Origin: Pinus tabuliformis
Lineage: Eukaryota; Streptophyta; Pinopsida; Pinales; Pinaceae
Direction: 5' to 3'
Assembly: GCA_031772625.1 (NCBI GenBank)
Contig: CM062814.1
Coordinates: 367,359,781 to 367,423,780 of the forward strand
DNA length: 64,000 bases
A program made the position numbers and the translations under genes. Positions 33,480 through 44,504 of this stretch are shown piece by piece. Positions within the stretch are counted from its first letter, which is position 1. Each line of letters opens with the position of its first letter. The notes below the pieces were generated by a model that saw only the letters and a program-made list of their open reading frames with translations, was not told the DNA's origin and did no database searches.

Positions 33480-34964
33480 AATCTGTTTCGTCATTTTATT
33501 TGTGTCTCTATCATTGTTTGTTTCATAGACTCAACAACAACAATCAAACTGCATCTGCTATTCTCAGTTGCAAAGTAGACATATGCTGCTTTGATCCAAT
33601 CACTGGATTTGTCTATGATCTGAACAATGGACTCACAAATGATTTGATGATCCTTTGTGATAGATCTTAGTCCTCCTTCAAAGCATCCCTTTGATTGTAC
33701 CTTGCTTGTTGCTTTGATTTGGCCTGAAACTGTAGATTAAATAGCAAACTGTGACCCAGAACCCAGTGAGTAACTCTCGTTCCTCCTTCAACGCAGACTC
33801 TGTGAAGAGGTTCTGCATTTCAACGCCTGTCCCGTGAAGGCTACCTACGCTGAATGTCAAAACCTCTGTGTTAGGGGTGCCCTGATCCAGCTTAGGCCTT
33901 GTGCAGCTGGGGTTTTCTGCTCTGTTTTGCCTTGTTTGATCTCTGATTTCTATAGCCTATAACCAGCATAGGTACCTGTCTGATAACTCCTTTTCTCTGC
34001 TTAAATTCCGCCTCCTTTTGTACAAAAATGTTGTGAGTGTTTTTATGTGTTTGTGGCATCATTTACAGTTTTCCTTTGCAAGAGTGAAATAGTCATCCTG
34101 TAGCCCTTGATTCAGATCTGTTGATTGTGATCTTAGGAGAGAGTTCATTGGCTGTTTACAGTTGATTATACATTTACTTTTGCTTTTGGTTTGAGTTTGT
34201 CTCTTTTAAATGTCGAAACAAGTGTTCATTTCGAAAGTCGTAAAGTGTTGTATTCTCTTTTACCCTTTCTGATTTCGAAAAAGTAAACTTGTTTGTATTT
34301 GTCATTTAAAACCAAATTCGAAGTTGTACAAAAAAGCTTTCTTTTTAGGCATCAATATTAAGAGAGCGGAAAACAAACACCTGCATTGTGCATTTGCATC
34401 TTGACAGTTTGCATGTTTGATTTAGGAAAAGTGCATTTAGAGTGTGCTGATTGCTCTTTGAGAAAAGATGGTGTCTTTCTTTTCCCTTTGTAGCTAGGAT
34501 TTTCATTGTTGAAAAGATATAAAAGCTTGCTTATCATCTTTAGACTGCATTTAGGAATTGTATCATACATCTCGTGGTGATCCAAAAAGGAAAACTTCTA
34601 AGAAAGATCAACCTAAAATAAATTGAATGAACTTAACAACGCTTTGTAACTTAACGCACAACATAGAGGTCTAGGCTAGAGACGTGTTCCGGCGTCGTAA
34701 AGCCTGGTGACTGTCGATCTCGCTGATGGTGGGTGATTCCTCTTGAGGGACGATAGCGCCAGTACGGATTGTGCTCCCACGTACTGTCGAGTATATATTG
34801 GGAGACCCCTATAGGCATAAAACTTTTATCCTTAGGAAGCCATGTCGACCGCCCTACTGATTGCAATGCACTGAACACAGCATTCAGGAAGATTGACCAC
34901 CCGTACCTTAAAAAGTATTCTGCGGTTTTGCGAAAAGTTTGGCACACCCTCTACCTAGAACTCC
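33480..34964 (+). other. E3 leader
   Basis: Homologous to E1 12051-13536, including the short conserved frame after the primer site and the AGGCT/AGCCT and GACG/CGTC stems near 34672-34705. No long coding frame. Confidence 0.6.
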
Positions 34965-35104
34965 AGAGCAGTTCCTTTTGGCCTTTTTCAGACTCTATAA
35001 CGGAAAAAGTCCATCCGAGCATTTGTCACTTCGGGCTCGTTAAAACATCGAAGGAGACTAGAGTCATCTTTAGCTTTTTCTCGACTCTTTAAAATTGAAA
35101 AAGC
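34965..35104 (+). other. E3 leader array of interleaved inverted repeats
   Basis: Three units as in E1, with better pairing. CTTTTTC 34983-34989 with GAAAAAG 35003-35009; CGAGC/GCTCG with CTTCG 35029-35033 / CGAAG 35049-35053; AGAGTC 35060-35065, GCTTTTTC 35073-35080, GACTCT 35083-35088, GAAAAAGC 35097-35104. The last unit ends about 83 bases before the ATG. Confidence 0.68.
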
Positions 35105-35187
35105 AAGTTGTGTCTAAAGCGTCGTTAAAATTTATTTTAAACGGAACAATCACCCCTTTTTCCTGCGTTGATCTTTAGGTTGAGAAA

Positions 35188-36756
35188 ATGGAGCACACCA
35201 ACCAAGGAATTCCCCTTGGTGGAAATCCTAGTCCCTTCTCCTCTTGGGGAGATGTTGGTGCACGCCATATGGCCACATTGTCGCTTCCAGGACTGACAAT
35301 TGGCTTGCCGATCTGGCTCTTCTCAACCAATGTCGTTCAGAACACCACTATTCCTGAACAGTCGAATCAACAGTTAGACCAGACCAGAGTTACCCACCAG
35401 CCTTCTACTTCATCTAATTCTTCCTCTCCTCCTTCCTCTTCGCTTGACGGAACTGGTAAAACAAAAAACCAAGTTCCTAAGGAGAAGAAGGAAAAGAAGA
35501 AGAAAGAGAAGAAGAAGAAGGAGCCAAAAACGACTGGGGGCAAACAAGTGTCGTCTGACAAAAATCCACACACAGCATTGAATAGGCCTAAATTGCCATG
35601 TGTCATATGCAAGGGAGACCACTTCCACAGAGATTGTCCCTGCATCCCTCGGATACTAAGGGACTGGTCTCCCCGTTTGCAAAATTCGGTGGCGTCAACC
35701 TCTGATAGCCATGTTGACAGCACACCGTCAACTAGTGAAAGTGAAGCCACAGGACAGAGAGGGAAAGCTAGATTTCCCTGCAAATTGTGTGAAGGCGACC
35801 ATGCCATCCACCGTTGTCCCTTCTTAGACGAGGCTAAAAGAGTTTTGGAAGATCACCCGGTTTTACCAGCGCGACTTCCTCCTGGATATCAAAAACTCCT
35901 GCCAAGTCCTTCACCAGTTGAGAACCCGGCTGGCCCGCTCAGGTGGTCAGCCGAAGCACATATCATTGAGGATGAACCGTCCGAATCCATACCTGACAAA
36001 AGTCAAAAGGTCGAGGCGGCAGTTGACCTGGTTTTGCCTTCAGAGGTTCTATCTTCGAATGGTACCATCACAGAGGAGAATAAAGATGACACCATCCAAA
36101 TTCTCTTCATCAACAAAGACTCCGACGAACAAGGGGGCAATTTGCCCATTCCTTTATCACAGGAAGGAACTTCGTCAGAGTCATACCCGGCCATCTATTC
36201 GGTCCCACCACCAAGCCACCTAGTTGTCTCCTTCGACTGGAACCAACTAGGCAGACCCCGGTTGCCAGCAAGCATACCATTCAGAATTATCGTTCAAATA
36301 TACAGAATGGTAATGACTGGCACCATCATTGATGAGGGGGCATCTGTGAGTATCCTTTCCTCTATTGCTTTGAAAGCGCTTGGTTTGCCAGCGCTTTTGC
36401 CTGAAATGAGAAATCTTACGGGCTTTGATAATGGAACCAGTCGACCTTTAGGGATCCTCCCCAATGTGCCCATCACATTGAAAGGGAAGACCGTTCAAAT
36501 GAACGTGATGGTCGTTCAAGGACCCTTGGATTATAACCTACTCCTTGGACGAGACTATATATATTGCATGGGAGCCATTGTCTCCTCACTCTTTAGAGTA
36601 ATGTGTTTTCTGCACGAAGGAAGAGTGGTCAAGCTCGTGGACCAGCTTTCATTTCCCGGATCACGCATCGCAAATAGTCATATACCTTCCTTAAATGGTC
36701 TCTTCACGCAAGAAATGTCTCAGACCACGGTCCGTCCTCCCGATGAGCACGAGTAA
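35188..36756 (+). CDS. E3 ORF: two zinc knuckles plus aspartic-protease-like domain
   Basis: An intact 522-aa frame from an ATG. N-terminus without a capsid domain; Lys/Glu-rich run at about residues 90-113; knuckles CVICKGDHFHRDC (about residues 138-150) and CKLCEGDHAIHRC, both with the 2-3-4 spacing seen in E1/E2; acidic linker; then a retropepsin-like domain with IIDEGASVSILS and LDYNLLLGRDYIYCM. The protease part is homologous to that of E1/E2 but clearly divergent. The frame ends at TAA, with no TAG readthrough context. Likely an RNA-binding/protease accessory protein of a Tat/Ogre-type element, but this is inference. It is the only uninterrupted ORF among the three copies. Confidence 0.8.
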   Translation: MEHTNQGIPLGGNPSPFSSWGDVGARHMATLSLPGLTIGLPIWLFSTNVVQNTTIPEQSNQQLDQTRVTHQPSTSSNSSSPPSSSLDGTGKTKNQVPKEKKEKKKKEKKKKEPKTTGGKQVSSDKNPHTALNRPKLPCVICKGDHFHRDCPCIPRILRDWSPRLQNSVASTSDSHVDSTPSTSESEATGQRGKARFPCKLCEGDHAIHRCPFLDEAKRVLEDHPVLPARLPPGYQKLLPSPSPVENPAGPLRWSAEAHIIEDEPSESIPDKSQKVEAAVDLVLPSEVLSSNGTITEENKDDTIQILFINKDSDEQGGNLPIPLSQEGTSSESYPAIYSVPPPSHLVVSFDWNQLGRPRLPASIPFRIIVQIYRMVMTGTIIDEGASVSILSSIALKALGLPALLPEMRNLTGFDNGTSRPLGILPNVPITLKGKTVQMNVMVVQGPLDYNLLLGRDYIYCMGAIVSSLFRVMCFLHEGRVVKLVDQLSFPGSRIANSHIPSLNGLFTQEMSQTTVRPPDEHE

Positions 36757-37323
36757 TTCGGAAGGATATGACTCGAACCCAGGGGGCATGCGTCCTGGTC
36801 TGCTTCGGCAGGAAAACTTTGGGTATAGGGTAGGTTTCCGCGGGAGAATATGACTAGTCTGTACCCCGCCCATGCTGGAAGAGGGTTATTCTAGAATAAG
36901 ATTCTTTTGTCAAAGTTATGTGAGTTGACAGACGGAGTCTCTCACCTTTGTCTATTTCGGTAGATATCACCGAAGAAGTGTTTTGTTTGAAAGATTAACG
37001 AGACAATCTTTGGGTAACCTGAAAGAGGTAGGCCTCTCCCGGTAAAACAAATGTTTTATTGGACTAAGAAGGGGTAACCTTGAAATCGTACTTTATGCCT
37101 GGGGGCATGCAAACCTTTTGGAGTGCAAGCAAGGGGCGGCTATTTATTTTTTTAAATTTTTAGGTCCTCCCTTTAAACCTGTAGGTCTAACCCTTTAAAC
37201 TCGTAGGATTAGTCGTTTCCGAACTTGCATAACGAAAGGATCCGGAGCAAAGCTTTATAAGATCTAAGCTCCATAAAAAATAGCATCTTCCATGAGACAT
37301 TTTTATCATATGACTGGATTTAT
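36757..37323 (+). other. E3 spacer between ORF and array
   Basis: No gene. The phrase GGGGGCATGC occurs twice (36783 and 37104 areas) and also in E1 (17310-17340), resembling an internal polypurine tract. Homology with E1 resumes at about 37320. Confidence 0.45.
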
Positions 37324-38128
37324 CGAGCAGTTTTAGCACACAGTTCATGCTCGTTGAAAAATAAACGTAAGATCCGAGCAGTTTTAGCACATAGTTCATG
37401 CTCGTTAAAAAATAAACATAAGACTGAGCAGTGTTTTTCCGCGTTTAAGCTCGTTAAAAAATGAACTATCTTCCGGTAAATAACCACCATGAATGTAACA
37501 TTATCAGCCATTAAAGCCTTGGTCGTGTTTGCACCGTCACCTCCACTTTTCCATTGGCCGATCGTTCACCTCCATATGATTGTTTACCCATTTTGAGGAA
37601 CAGCTGCGAAGAGTGATTTCACTAGCCATCCTTGTGACACTGCCGTGATTGGAAAAATCCAACCCGTACCTGGAATCAGCTGCTAACCCATTTTATCACT
37701 CGATTCCTCAAAAGATGAGTCTTCTTTAAGCTCTTTTCATCTGACTCGTAAAATATGAAAAGATTGCCGAGTTTTGGCCTTCCAACTCGTTAAAGCGACC
37801 GGAAGTGCTATCCCTTCTCTAGATTTTAATCTTTTTGGACCTGAGGGATTATTGCACAAAAAGATCGAGCGCTTGTTTTGCTCGGCTCGTTAAAACTATC
37901 GAAAACTCATCCCTTCTGTATTGTTTTATACTTTTTCGAACTTAAGGGATTAGATGACGAAAAAGGACTTTCGGAGTTGACTTTATGTAGCTTTTCAGAC
38001 TCTCTAAAAATGAAAAGGACCGAGTTATCTTTTTCGTTAGACTCGTTAAAAGCATTAAATAGCGACAAACTTGTCTTTAGACGAGAACGAGTTTCACTAT
38101 CGCTAGGCTCGTTAAAACATAGCGATGG
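37324..38128 (+). other. E3 3' array of interleaved inverted repeats
   Basis: Same order as E1 17346-18149. Differences that keep pairing: ACGAGTC to ATGAGTC opposite GACTCGT (G-U); ATCCCTC to ATCCCTT opposite GAGGGAT (G-U); AGCTCG to AACTCG opposite CGAGTT (G-U to A-U). One terminal pair of CCTTTTCA is lost (GCTTTTCA). The closing hairpin after the array is imperfect here. Confidence 0.65.
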
Positions 38129-39280
38129 GCTTCCCCGATGGGCAAGTTATAGAACAAGCATATGTTATCCTCCTCAAGCTTGACAAAAATAAAGAGGTAC
38201 TGGTCAGCAATGACTGGGGAAAAATTGGGAGAAACTCAAGAAAACTTTGATGGTAGCAAGTCGCTCTTGAACATGACACTTTTCCTCCGTACCACAATCG
38301 GGTTAGGTTGTTTCATTCACCGGTCACATCACCATGGTCTCGCCATACCATCCATATTTGGGGTAATGCTACCGATCCATCGCATAAGTGTCGCCATATG
38401 TTCAAGAGAAGTCGTTCAGAGAAGTCAACCGTGTCCCATCCACTACCATACATTATCCTTCATTCTTTTCATGACCGCCACCCTGAATCATATATCATTA
38501 GATCGTTTTCACCTCCATCAAAATCATTTGCTCCGTTCCGTGTCACTGATGTGGGATACATTAAGGCCCTCCTTTGACGGATCGCTTCTTGTCGACATCA
38601 GCTCATTATCCAAGAAGTTGATCTAGGAACACCCCCTTCAGTACTTTGAAGCTTACATGCCTCAATGGCAAGTTTCTCACTTCCGGCGACAGGTATACAT
38701 CAATGACCTTTGATCGAAAGATTTTGCGTGGTGTTCGACGCCAAGTCCTTTATTCACACCACGTGAATTGTACTGCAGTACCTTGAGGGTCATTATCATT
38801 ATCGGTGATTCCTCTCGCGCTTGTTAACGGTTTACCTCATTGACCGGTAATCAAGCGATGTCTTTCCATGTTCGACTTCAGAACATTTCTCACATGGATC
38901 GACTTGTACTTAGAGTGAAGATCGGACGAGATTGAGGACCCTGGATCTAGTTTCATCCATCCGGGCTGCGATATATATTCAGGAAAAATAAAGACATTGA
39001 AATGTACAGCATTACAGCAGATAATCATCCTACCAAAAGGATGATGATTCCATCAGAATCATCAGTCTATGATCAGACGATTGTCTGTTCTATGTACATA
39101 AGAATGAATTTATAAAGTTGATCATGGGAATGCCCGCCTCAGCTAGATCATGAAAGCAGTATGAAAAATAATGTATTGTATTGTATCTTATTACAGGTCT
39201 CCTCCCAGCATTGAAAGAACTTCGGATCCTCCTAATAAAGCATTTCACCCGATAAACGGCCTCATACTTTAGGGGGCAAC
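38129..39280 (+). other. E3 3' region with hairpins and polypurine tract
   Basis: As in E1. The hairpin GATGATTC-CATCA-GAATCATC (near 39043-39063) differs from E1 (GATGATTT-CATCA-AAATCATC) by a two-sided compensatory change. The tract AGGGGGCAAC precedes the LTR. Confidence 0.6.
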
Positions 39281-40319
39281 TGTTATAGACATTTTTGTGT
39301 CTTACAGCTATAAGCATGAAATGTCCATAATCTAAGAGATCCAAAGTCCCTAAACATGTTGTTCCTACCCCTAGAAGAACAAGGCTAACAAACCACAGCA
39401 ATTTACAGAAGTTCTCCACCAGAAACTGCTCAAAAACAAGTCAATTCAGGATCAATTCAGAGGCTCCACTAGCTGTCTGCGCTGAAATGCAGAGATTACA
39501 CTGGCTAGGTGCACTGCAATGCAGGTAGAAGCACTACCAGGGTGCGCTGAGCGGGAAATGACAAATGGCAAGTTCATTCAACGAGGTGGAAAGACCCTGG
39601 AAGCTTCCAGAATCTTCTCCAATGACACTTGCCTCAATGACTTCGACTAGTGATGAGTAAGAGGCTCTTAGTCTCCAAGTGGAAGCAAGAACTGACAGAG
39701 GGAGAGGACACTAGTCAGATCAAGCTGACTCATCCTCTCTCCAAACATCTATATATGGATCTCTCCTCCATGGATCTAGGAGGCTGGAATTTTGTTATTG
39801 CAAAGAATTGCTGTTGGTTTGAGATTGGAATCATTGGGTGCTTAATGCTTTGAATGGAGGTGAAGATAGGAATTTCATTTGCTGGGAAGGAGATGCTGGA
39901 TTGGAACTCTCTTGGTTGTATCTCCTCCTGAACCTTGTTATTCATCAATAAAGCTATCTTGGTTTCTCCTATATGCTGATGTGTCTTTGATGTATGATTG
40001 CATTAGTGTATTTAGTTTATTTCTAATCCTGAACTAGTTATGAATATGAATCTATGTCTTTGTGTAGTGTTCTCTTCTTGTGATCTTGCAGGAACCTGTT
40101 GAAGCTGGGCGAGCAAGAAGGCAAGTAGCTGGGAACTCTCAAAGAGAAGAGAAACCAGATCGAGGGACAAACGGAAGACATCGGTTAGTCCATCCATCTC
40201 TCTTCATTCTTAATTCATAAAGGAAGAATACTAGAATAACTGTTTCTGTTTGTTGCTAAGGCACTGTCACACCTTAGGTGGATATGATCGTCCTGCATAG
40301 GCATTTTTTCCCCACAACA
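39281..40319 (+). repeat. E3 3' LTR
   Basis: 1039 bp, the partner of 32419-33458, followed directly by GGTAC. Confidence 0.93.
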
Positions 40320-40324
40320 GGTAC

Positions 40325-40861
40325 TAAAAGGTTTGGCATTTTATATACTACTTCAGAATGTTCAGATTTAATTGGATACACTGATAGTGATTGGGCTGGA
40401 AGTGTGGATGATCGGAAAAGCACATCCGGTTATGTTTTTCACATGGGTTTAGGAGCCATTTCATGGGCTTCTAAAAACAGCCTATTGTAGCATTATCTAC
40501 AACGGAAGCAGAATATGTGGCAGCTACAGCAGCAGCATGTCAAGTAGTTTGGATGAGAAGGATGTTAAGGAGTTTATGCCAAGAGCAAGCAAAAGGAACT
40601 GTGATTTTTTGTGACAATAGCTCAGCTATTGCATTATCCAAGAATGTTGTGTTTCATAAGAGAACGAAACACATTGACACAAAGTTCCATTACATCAGGG
40701 AATTGGTAAACAATGGAGAAATTGTTTTAGTACACTGTAGAACTCAGGAGCAGGTTGCAGACATTCTAACCAAACCATCAGGGCAGAAAAGTTTTGAGTT
40801 TTTGAGGAAATGTCTGGGTATGACTGATAACCCAGCAGTTGAAATTAAAGGGGAGTGTTGA
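40325..40861 (+). pseudogene. pol: Copia RNase H and pol C-terminus
   Basis: RNase H motifs in order: YTDSDWAG (40378 on), STTEAEYVA (40498 on) and FCDNSSAI (40608 on), then VADILTKP, the usual copia Pol end. A one-base deletion near 40480 shifts the frame. The stop TGA (40859-40861) lies inside the first bases of the 3' LTR. Compared with complete copia Pol proteins, roughly 20 or more residues between the end of the reverse transcriptase (…SLISR) and GTKRFG are missing. Confidence 0.9.
40847..40855 (+). other. Copia polypurine tract
   Basis: AAAGGGGAG directly before the 3' LTR, the normal plus-strand primer. Confidence 0.85.
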
Positions 40862-41723
40862 AATGGTAATTTCCACTGCAGTACAAAACCGCCAGTTTTC
40901 CCCGCTCCGCCTTTTGCCGATTGATGGTTTTCGTCCGAGGGCAGCAATCACAATCAACGGTGGACGCGTGTCTGAGCCGTCCTTTCCAAAACCGCCATTC
41001 CCAGACGCATAAAGCTCGGTTGAAAGGGACCTCCGGGGAATTGCAAACAATCGTCCGATTAAATCAACGGCTGATGTACAAGTCTGCTATCTATTACGTG
41101 ACGTGAAGTGAATTTTCATTGACCGTCGGCTTTGTCAGTGAAACAATAAATGAAAAATTTACTACGGTTGATAAACTTAGATAAAAGCTTTTAATTTTAT
41201 TAGTTTTTAATCCACGGGAGTATGGCATAGGTAAATGTAATATCATGTTCTTTTTTGTTTTTGTTGTTGCAAGATAATGTAATGCACATAAGTGTGAATG
41301 TAAGTTAAAAAAAAGGGGTTTTTACACACAACAGTGTAATACGCAGAGGGCGAATGTAATAGTTTTGTTGAGAATATGAAATGAGTGCAGCAGTGTGTAT
41401 GAAGAAATAGAGTATTTTGTAATGCACAGCAGTGCAGACACAACAATGTTTTCAGTAGTGTAATTTTTTTTAAGCAGAGACAGAGTAATTTTCAGGCAGA
41501 CAGTGAAGTTTTTTTTTACTGCCTCTGAAGCAGTTCTGTTGGTGAAATCCCTCTGAGAGAGGAAGATGTTTTATTTTGTAACAGTCAGTCTCATTAATGA
41601 ATAGAAATCTTTTGTGTGTGTAAAACTCTATGCTCTTGAAACATTTTTTTTTTTTCCCCTGTGTTAAAAACAGAGCATTGCTCTCTGTTCATTTTTGTTT
41701 GGAATTATCAGAAATTCCCAACA
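40856..41723 (+). repeat. Copia 3' LTR
   Basis: 868 bp, starting TGTTGAAATGG and ending CCCAACA, then the target duplication TCTCC (41724-41728). Confidence 0.95.
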
Positions 41724-41728
41724 TCTCC

Positions 41729-44357
41729 AACAAAGGGAAGCCTCTGCACTGAGCTACAATATTACAAAGGCTAGGTCACTCAGACTGTCTCACAACATAG
41801 ATTGAATAACTACGATGGATGAAAATATCCTGGTAAATAATCAATGTGCTACTTAAAAGGAAGACTGGCAGAGAAATTCAAGAAATTCGGACTGTCAATA
41901 AGTTGTATAAGATACACAGCCTTTATCAAATACCATGTTCTACATGTCGCTGAATGACATAGTCACCGCTATTGAAAGGCTCACCAATTGAGGGGGTATT
42001 GTCAAATGCTGGATTGAAAACACGTCTTGTACTTTTAGTTTTATTTTGGATACTGTTAAAGTGCAATTCTTTGGAAGTCCTTTTCAGTGAGCTTTTCTGG
42101 TCTAATTTTTCTAAAATCTGATAAGAATTTATTGAAATCACAAGCTCCATAGTAACCCTTGTACAATCCAAATACCTTAGGCTTTTGAAAGTGTTAAATC
42201 CATATATACAATCAAAAACCCAATTTAAATAACACAGATCAAAATTTCACTTCATTCAACAACAAAAAAATCCAAAAAATCACACTAAAATTACCAATAC
42301 CAAAATCTAACAATTTTGATGGCAATTTGATATCATTCAACAAATCTTCAGTGGCAATTTGATATCATTCAACAAATCTTCGGGATTTCTGGCGTGAAAT
42401 CCTATCAAGTCAGTTGGTATCTTGGAAGTATATCACATGCACTGGACTGCTCTAAAGATCTTCTTGAAGTCTTGCACGCATATCATATCACGTTGATGGT
42501 ATCATTTAGGCACAGCATCCCATCCTACCTAATGTTTTATTTCCATCTGGGTCAGATTCCGTTCAAGTGTGTTAATGAATTGTGTATGTCCATTTAACAG
42601 TCTGCCAGAACACGGGCTTTATATCATACGTTCCATGTAAAATGGCAGTTGTGTGGAATGAAGGTAGGGAGTTGTGAATAGTGGAGGGTAAATTTATTGA
42701 ATTACACAACCCACACATTTTTATCTAATTTAAAACAAAATTTATTTATATAATTTATTTATATATAAAAATTATGAAGAGTTTATTAAAATTATATAAA
42801 ATTAAAACAATTAAAATACTTAATATAAAATTGGTTATTTTTCAATTATTTTAAAAGTGGTTGGAATTAAAAAAACAAAGAAATAAAATCTTTATTTTTT
42901 TATGTAAATTATATTTTCCACTATTATTTTAAAAAACTCATCGAAAAATTCATAACTTAAACTTACTATTCTAATAAATTTCTACTTAATTTTAAACAAA
43001 TTAGATCCAAAAATATAAGTATAAAAACAACTTGTGACAAATAAACAGCGGCCTTCTCGTAGAGTAAGTTTCGCAGAGATTGTGGAAAAGTACGGACGAG
43101 TTGATTGAACAAAGTTATAAGGCTCTTTTTCGTTCACAGTGAGGGTGGCAAAAGTTGCTTATTTTTCGCTAGTGTGTAGTGAACTGCCTTTAGGTTGTGA
43201 TTTTTCTTTTTATATTTGCAGGCCTTGGAATTTTAGGGTGTTTCACTAGTTTTTATGATGTTGACATAATTTAAATAAAAAGAATTGCATTATGTATTTA
43301 TGTATGGATTTGAAAGGATATCTAAGTTAAAAAAAGTTGCCATATATTGGAAAATTGTATCCAGCAACGGACCAAATCTATCTTTATCCTTTTAAAGTCA
43401 AACTTAACTTTGATAGGCTCCAGAAACGTGGATGTCAGCAATTATTTAAACACCGTGAAATTGTGAGCAAATACATTGAATGCCAGCGAATCATTGTGGT
43501 GAGTTCTGTCAATGTCATATTAAATTATTTTGTAATCATTTTTTAATCCTTAATCTTTGTTTAGTGCGAGTCTCAACGTATTTTGTAGTGATTTTGTTTT
43601 AAAATTTAATAGGTTTTGTTGTTATGAAATTTATGTTAATCCTAACCTTTAAGAATCTTCGATACACTAAATTCATTTAAGCGTTAAGAAAAGCTCGTTT
43701 TTAATGAAAAAAAACTGCCATTTCATTTAAAAAAAAATTATTACAAAATTTCAATTAAACAATCCAAAGATAAGAGATGACCCCTCAATGATTGGCACTC
43801 CCGGACCCCTCTCCCCCGCTCGCAAACGTTCATCTCAAATATGTTGGCACTCCGCCACCCTTCTTCCCACACGCGAAAATGCACAATAAAAATAAATAAA
43901 TTTGTATGCAATAAAGACTGTGCTTAAGCGTTCGCCTGTATAAATATTGGTTTTTATTATTAAAAAATCAAAGTCTATTTCTTTACTTTCATGAGTCTGC
44001 AGGTCCTTACGGATTTATCCTTTACGCAAACGTTCGCCTCAAACACGATGCTTGACTTGTTACAGATTCCACGACGGAAAACGTGATTTCGAGAGATGCC
44101 ACACCTACAAGCAAAACCTATCAATATATTAAGCAAAACCTATAAATATATCAGAAAAAGTTGCATTAAATGTTACAACATATAAATATATTAAGCAAAA
44201 CGTATAAAATTTTCCTCTTGTCAGTAGGTATCATGATTGGATTAAAAATTCAGACAATGAAAGCCTCTACCGTTCCTCACGATCAATGATAATGCCACTT
44301 GTCCTGTCGTTCCACAATAAATTATTCCTAACAACTTGCTACAACACCTTGGTCTCA
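41729..44357. other. Intergenic region upstream of the laccase
   Basis: No gene seen. It contains a 32-bp tandem duplication (42321-42352 and 42353-42382, starting GGCAATTTGATATCATTC), a very AT-rich stretch (42700-43020) and three loose copies of AAGCAAAACCTATAAATATAT at 44110-44215. Confidence 0.6.
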
Positions 44358-44366
44358 TATATATAT
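44358..44366 (+). promoter_or_regulatory. Possible TATA box of the laccase gene
   Basis: TATATATAT lies about 140 bases before the laccase ATG, a plausible distance for a plant core promoter with a short leader. No other promoter element can be assigned with confidence. Confidence 0.4.
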
Positions 44367-44504
44367 TCGATGTCGTTACCAGAAACACAGACCAGTAATG
44401 CATCCAGTGACGAGTGCTGTTACTCGTCGTTGAACGATTCATTCCTTAACTTGTCGAGTCAGTTAAGGACGTTAGTTAGATACACCATTTTCAGGGTCGT
44501 AATA

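Larger units (their letters stand above)
32419..40319 (+). mobile_element. E3: same LTR family, different coding module
   Basis: 7901 bp with LTRs 32419-33458 (1040 bp) and 39281-40319 (1039 bp) and a perfect target duplication GGTAC (32414-32418 / 40320-40324). The leader and 3' region closely match E1, but between about 35160 and 37320 the Gag-protease module is replaced by an ORF with two zinc knuckles and a protease-like domain and no capsid domain. No polymerase genes. Inserted in the copia element near the reverse transcriptase/RNase H boundary. Confidence 0.94.
9142..41723 (+). mobile_element. Ty1/copia LTR retrotransposon, inflated by nested insertions
   Basis: The element is bounded by 867/868-bp direct LTRs that start TGTTGAAATGG and end CAACA or TAACA, and by a perfect 5-bp target duplication TCTCC. 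The order of parts is LTR, primer site, gag, protease, integrase, reverse transcriptase, RNase H, polypurine tract, LTR. Integrase before reverse transcriptase defines Ty1/copia. Without the insertions (E1 with E2 at 10989-29592, E3 at 32419-40319) the element is about 6.1 kb, a normal size. Several frameshifts and stops in gag-pol and roughly low-90s percent LTR identity at the 5' end (by eye) say it is old and inactive. Confidence 0.95.

Noticed and set aside
37187-37511. Minus-strand ORFs with repeated NEHELCAKTAR-type phrases
   Set aside because: Antisense translation of the repeated TGCTCGTTAAAAAATAAAC units, not a protein repeat.
44286-44504. Upstream extension of the laccase first-exon frame
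   Set aside because: The ATG at 44505 gives a standard signal peptide; the extra upstream residues are not laccase-like.
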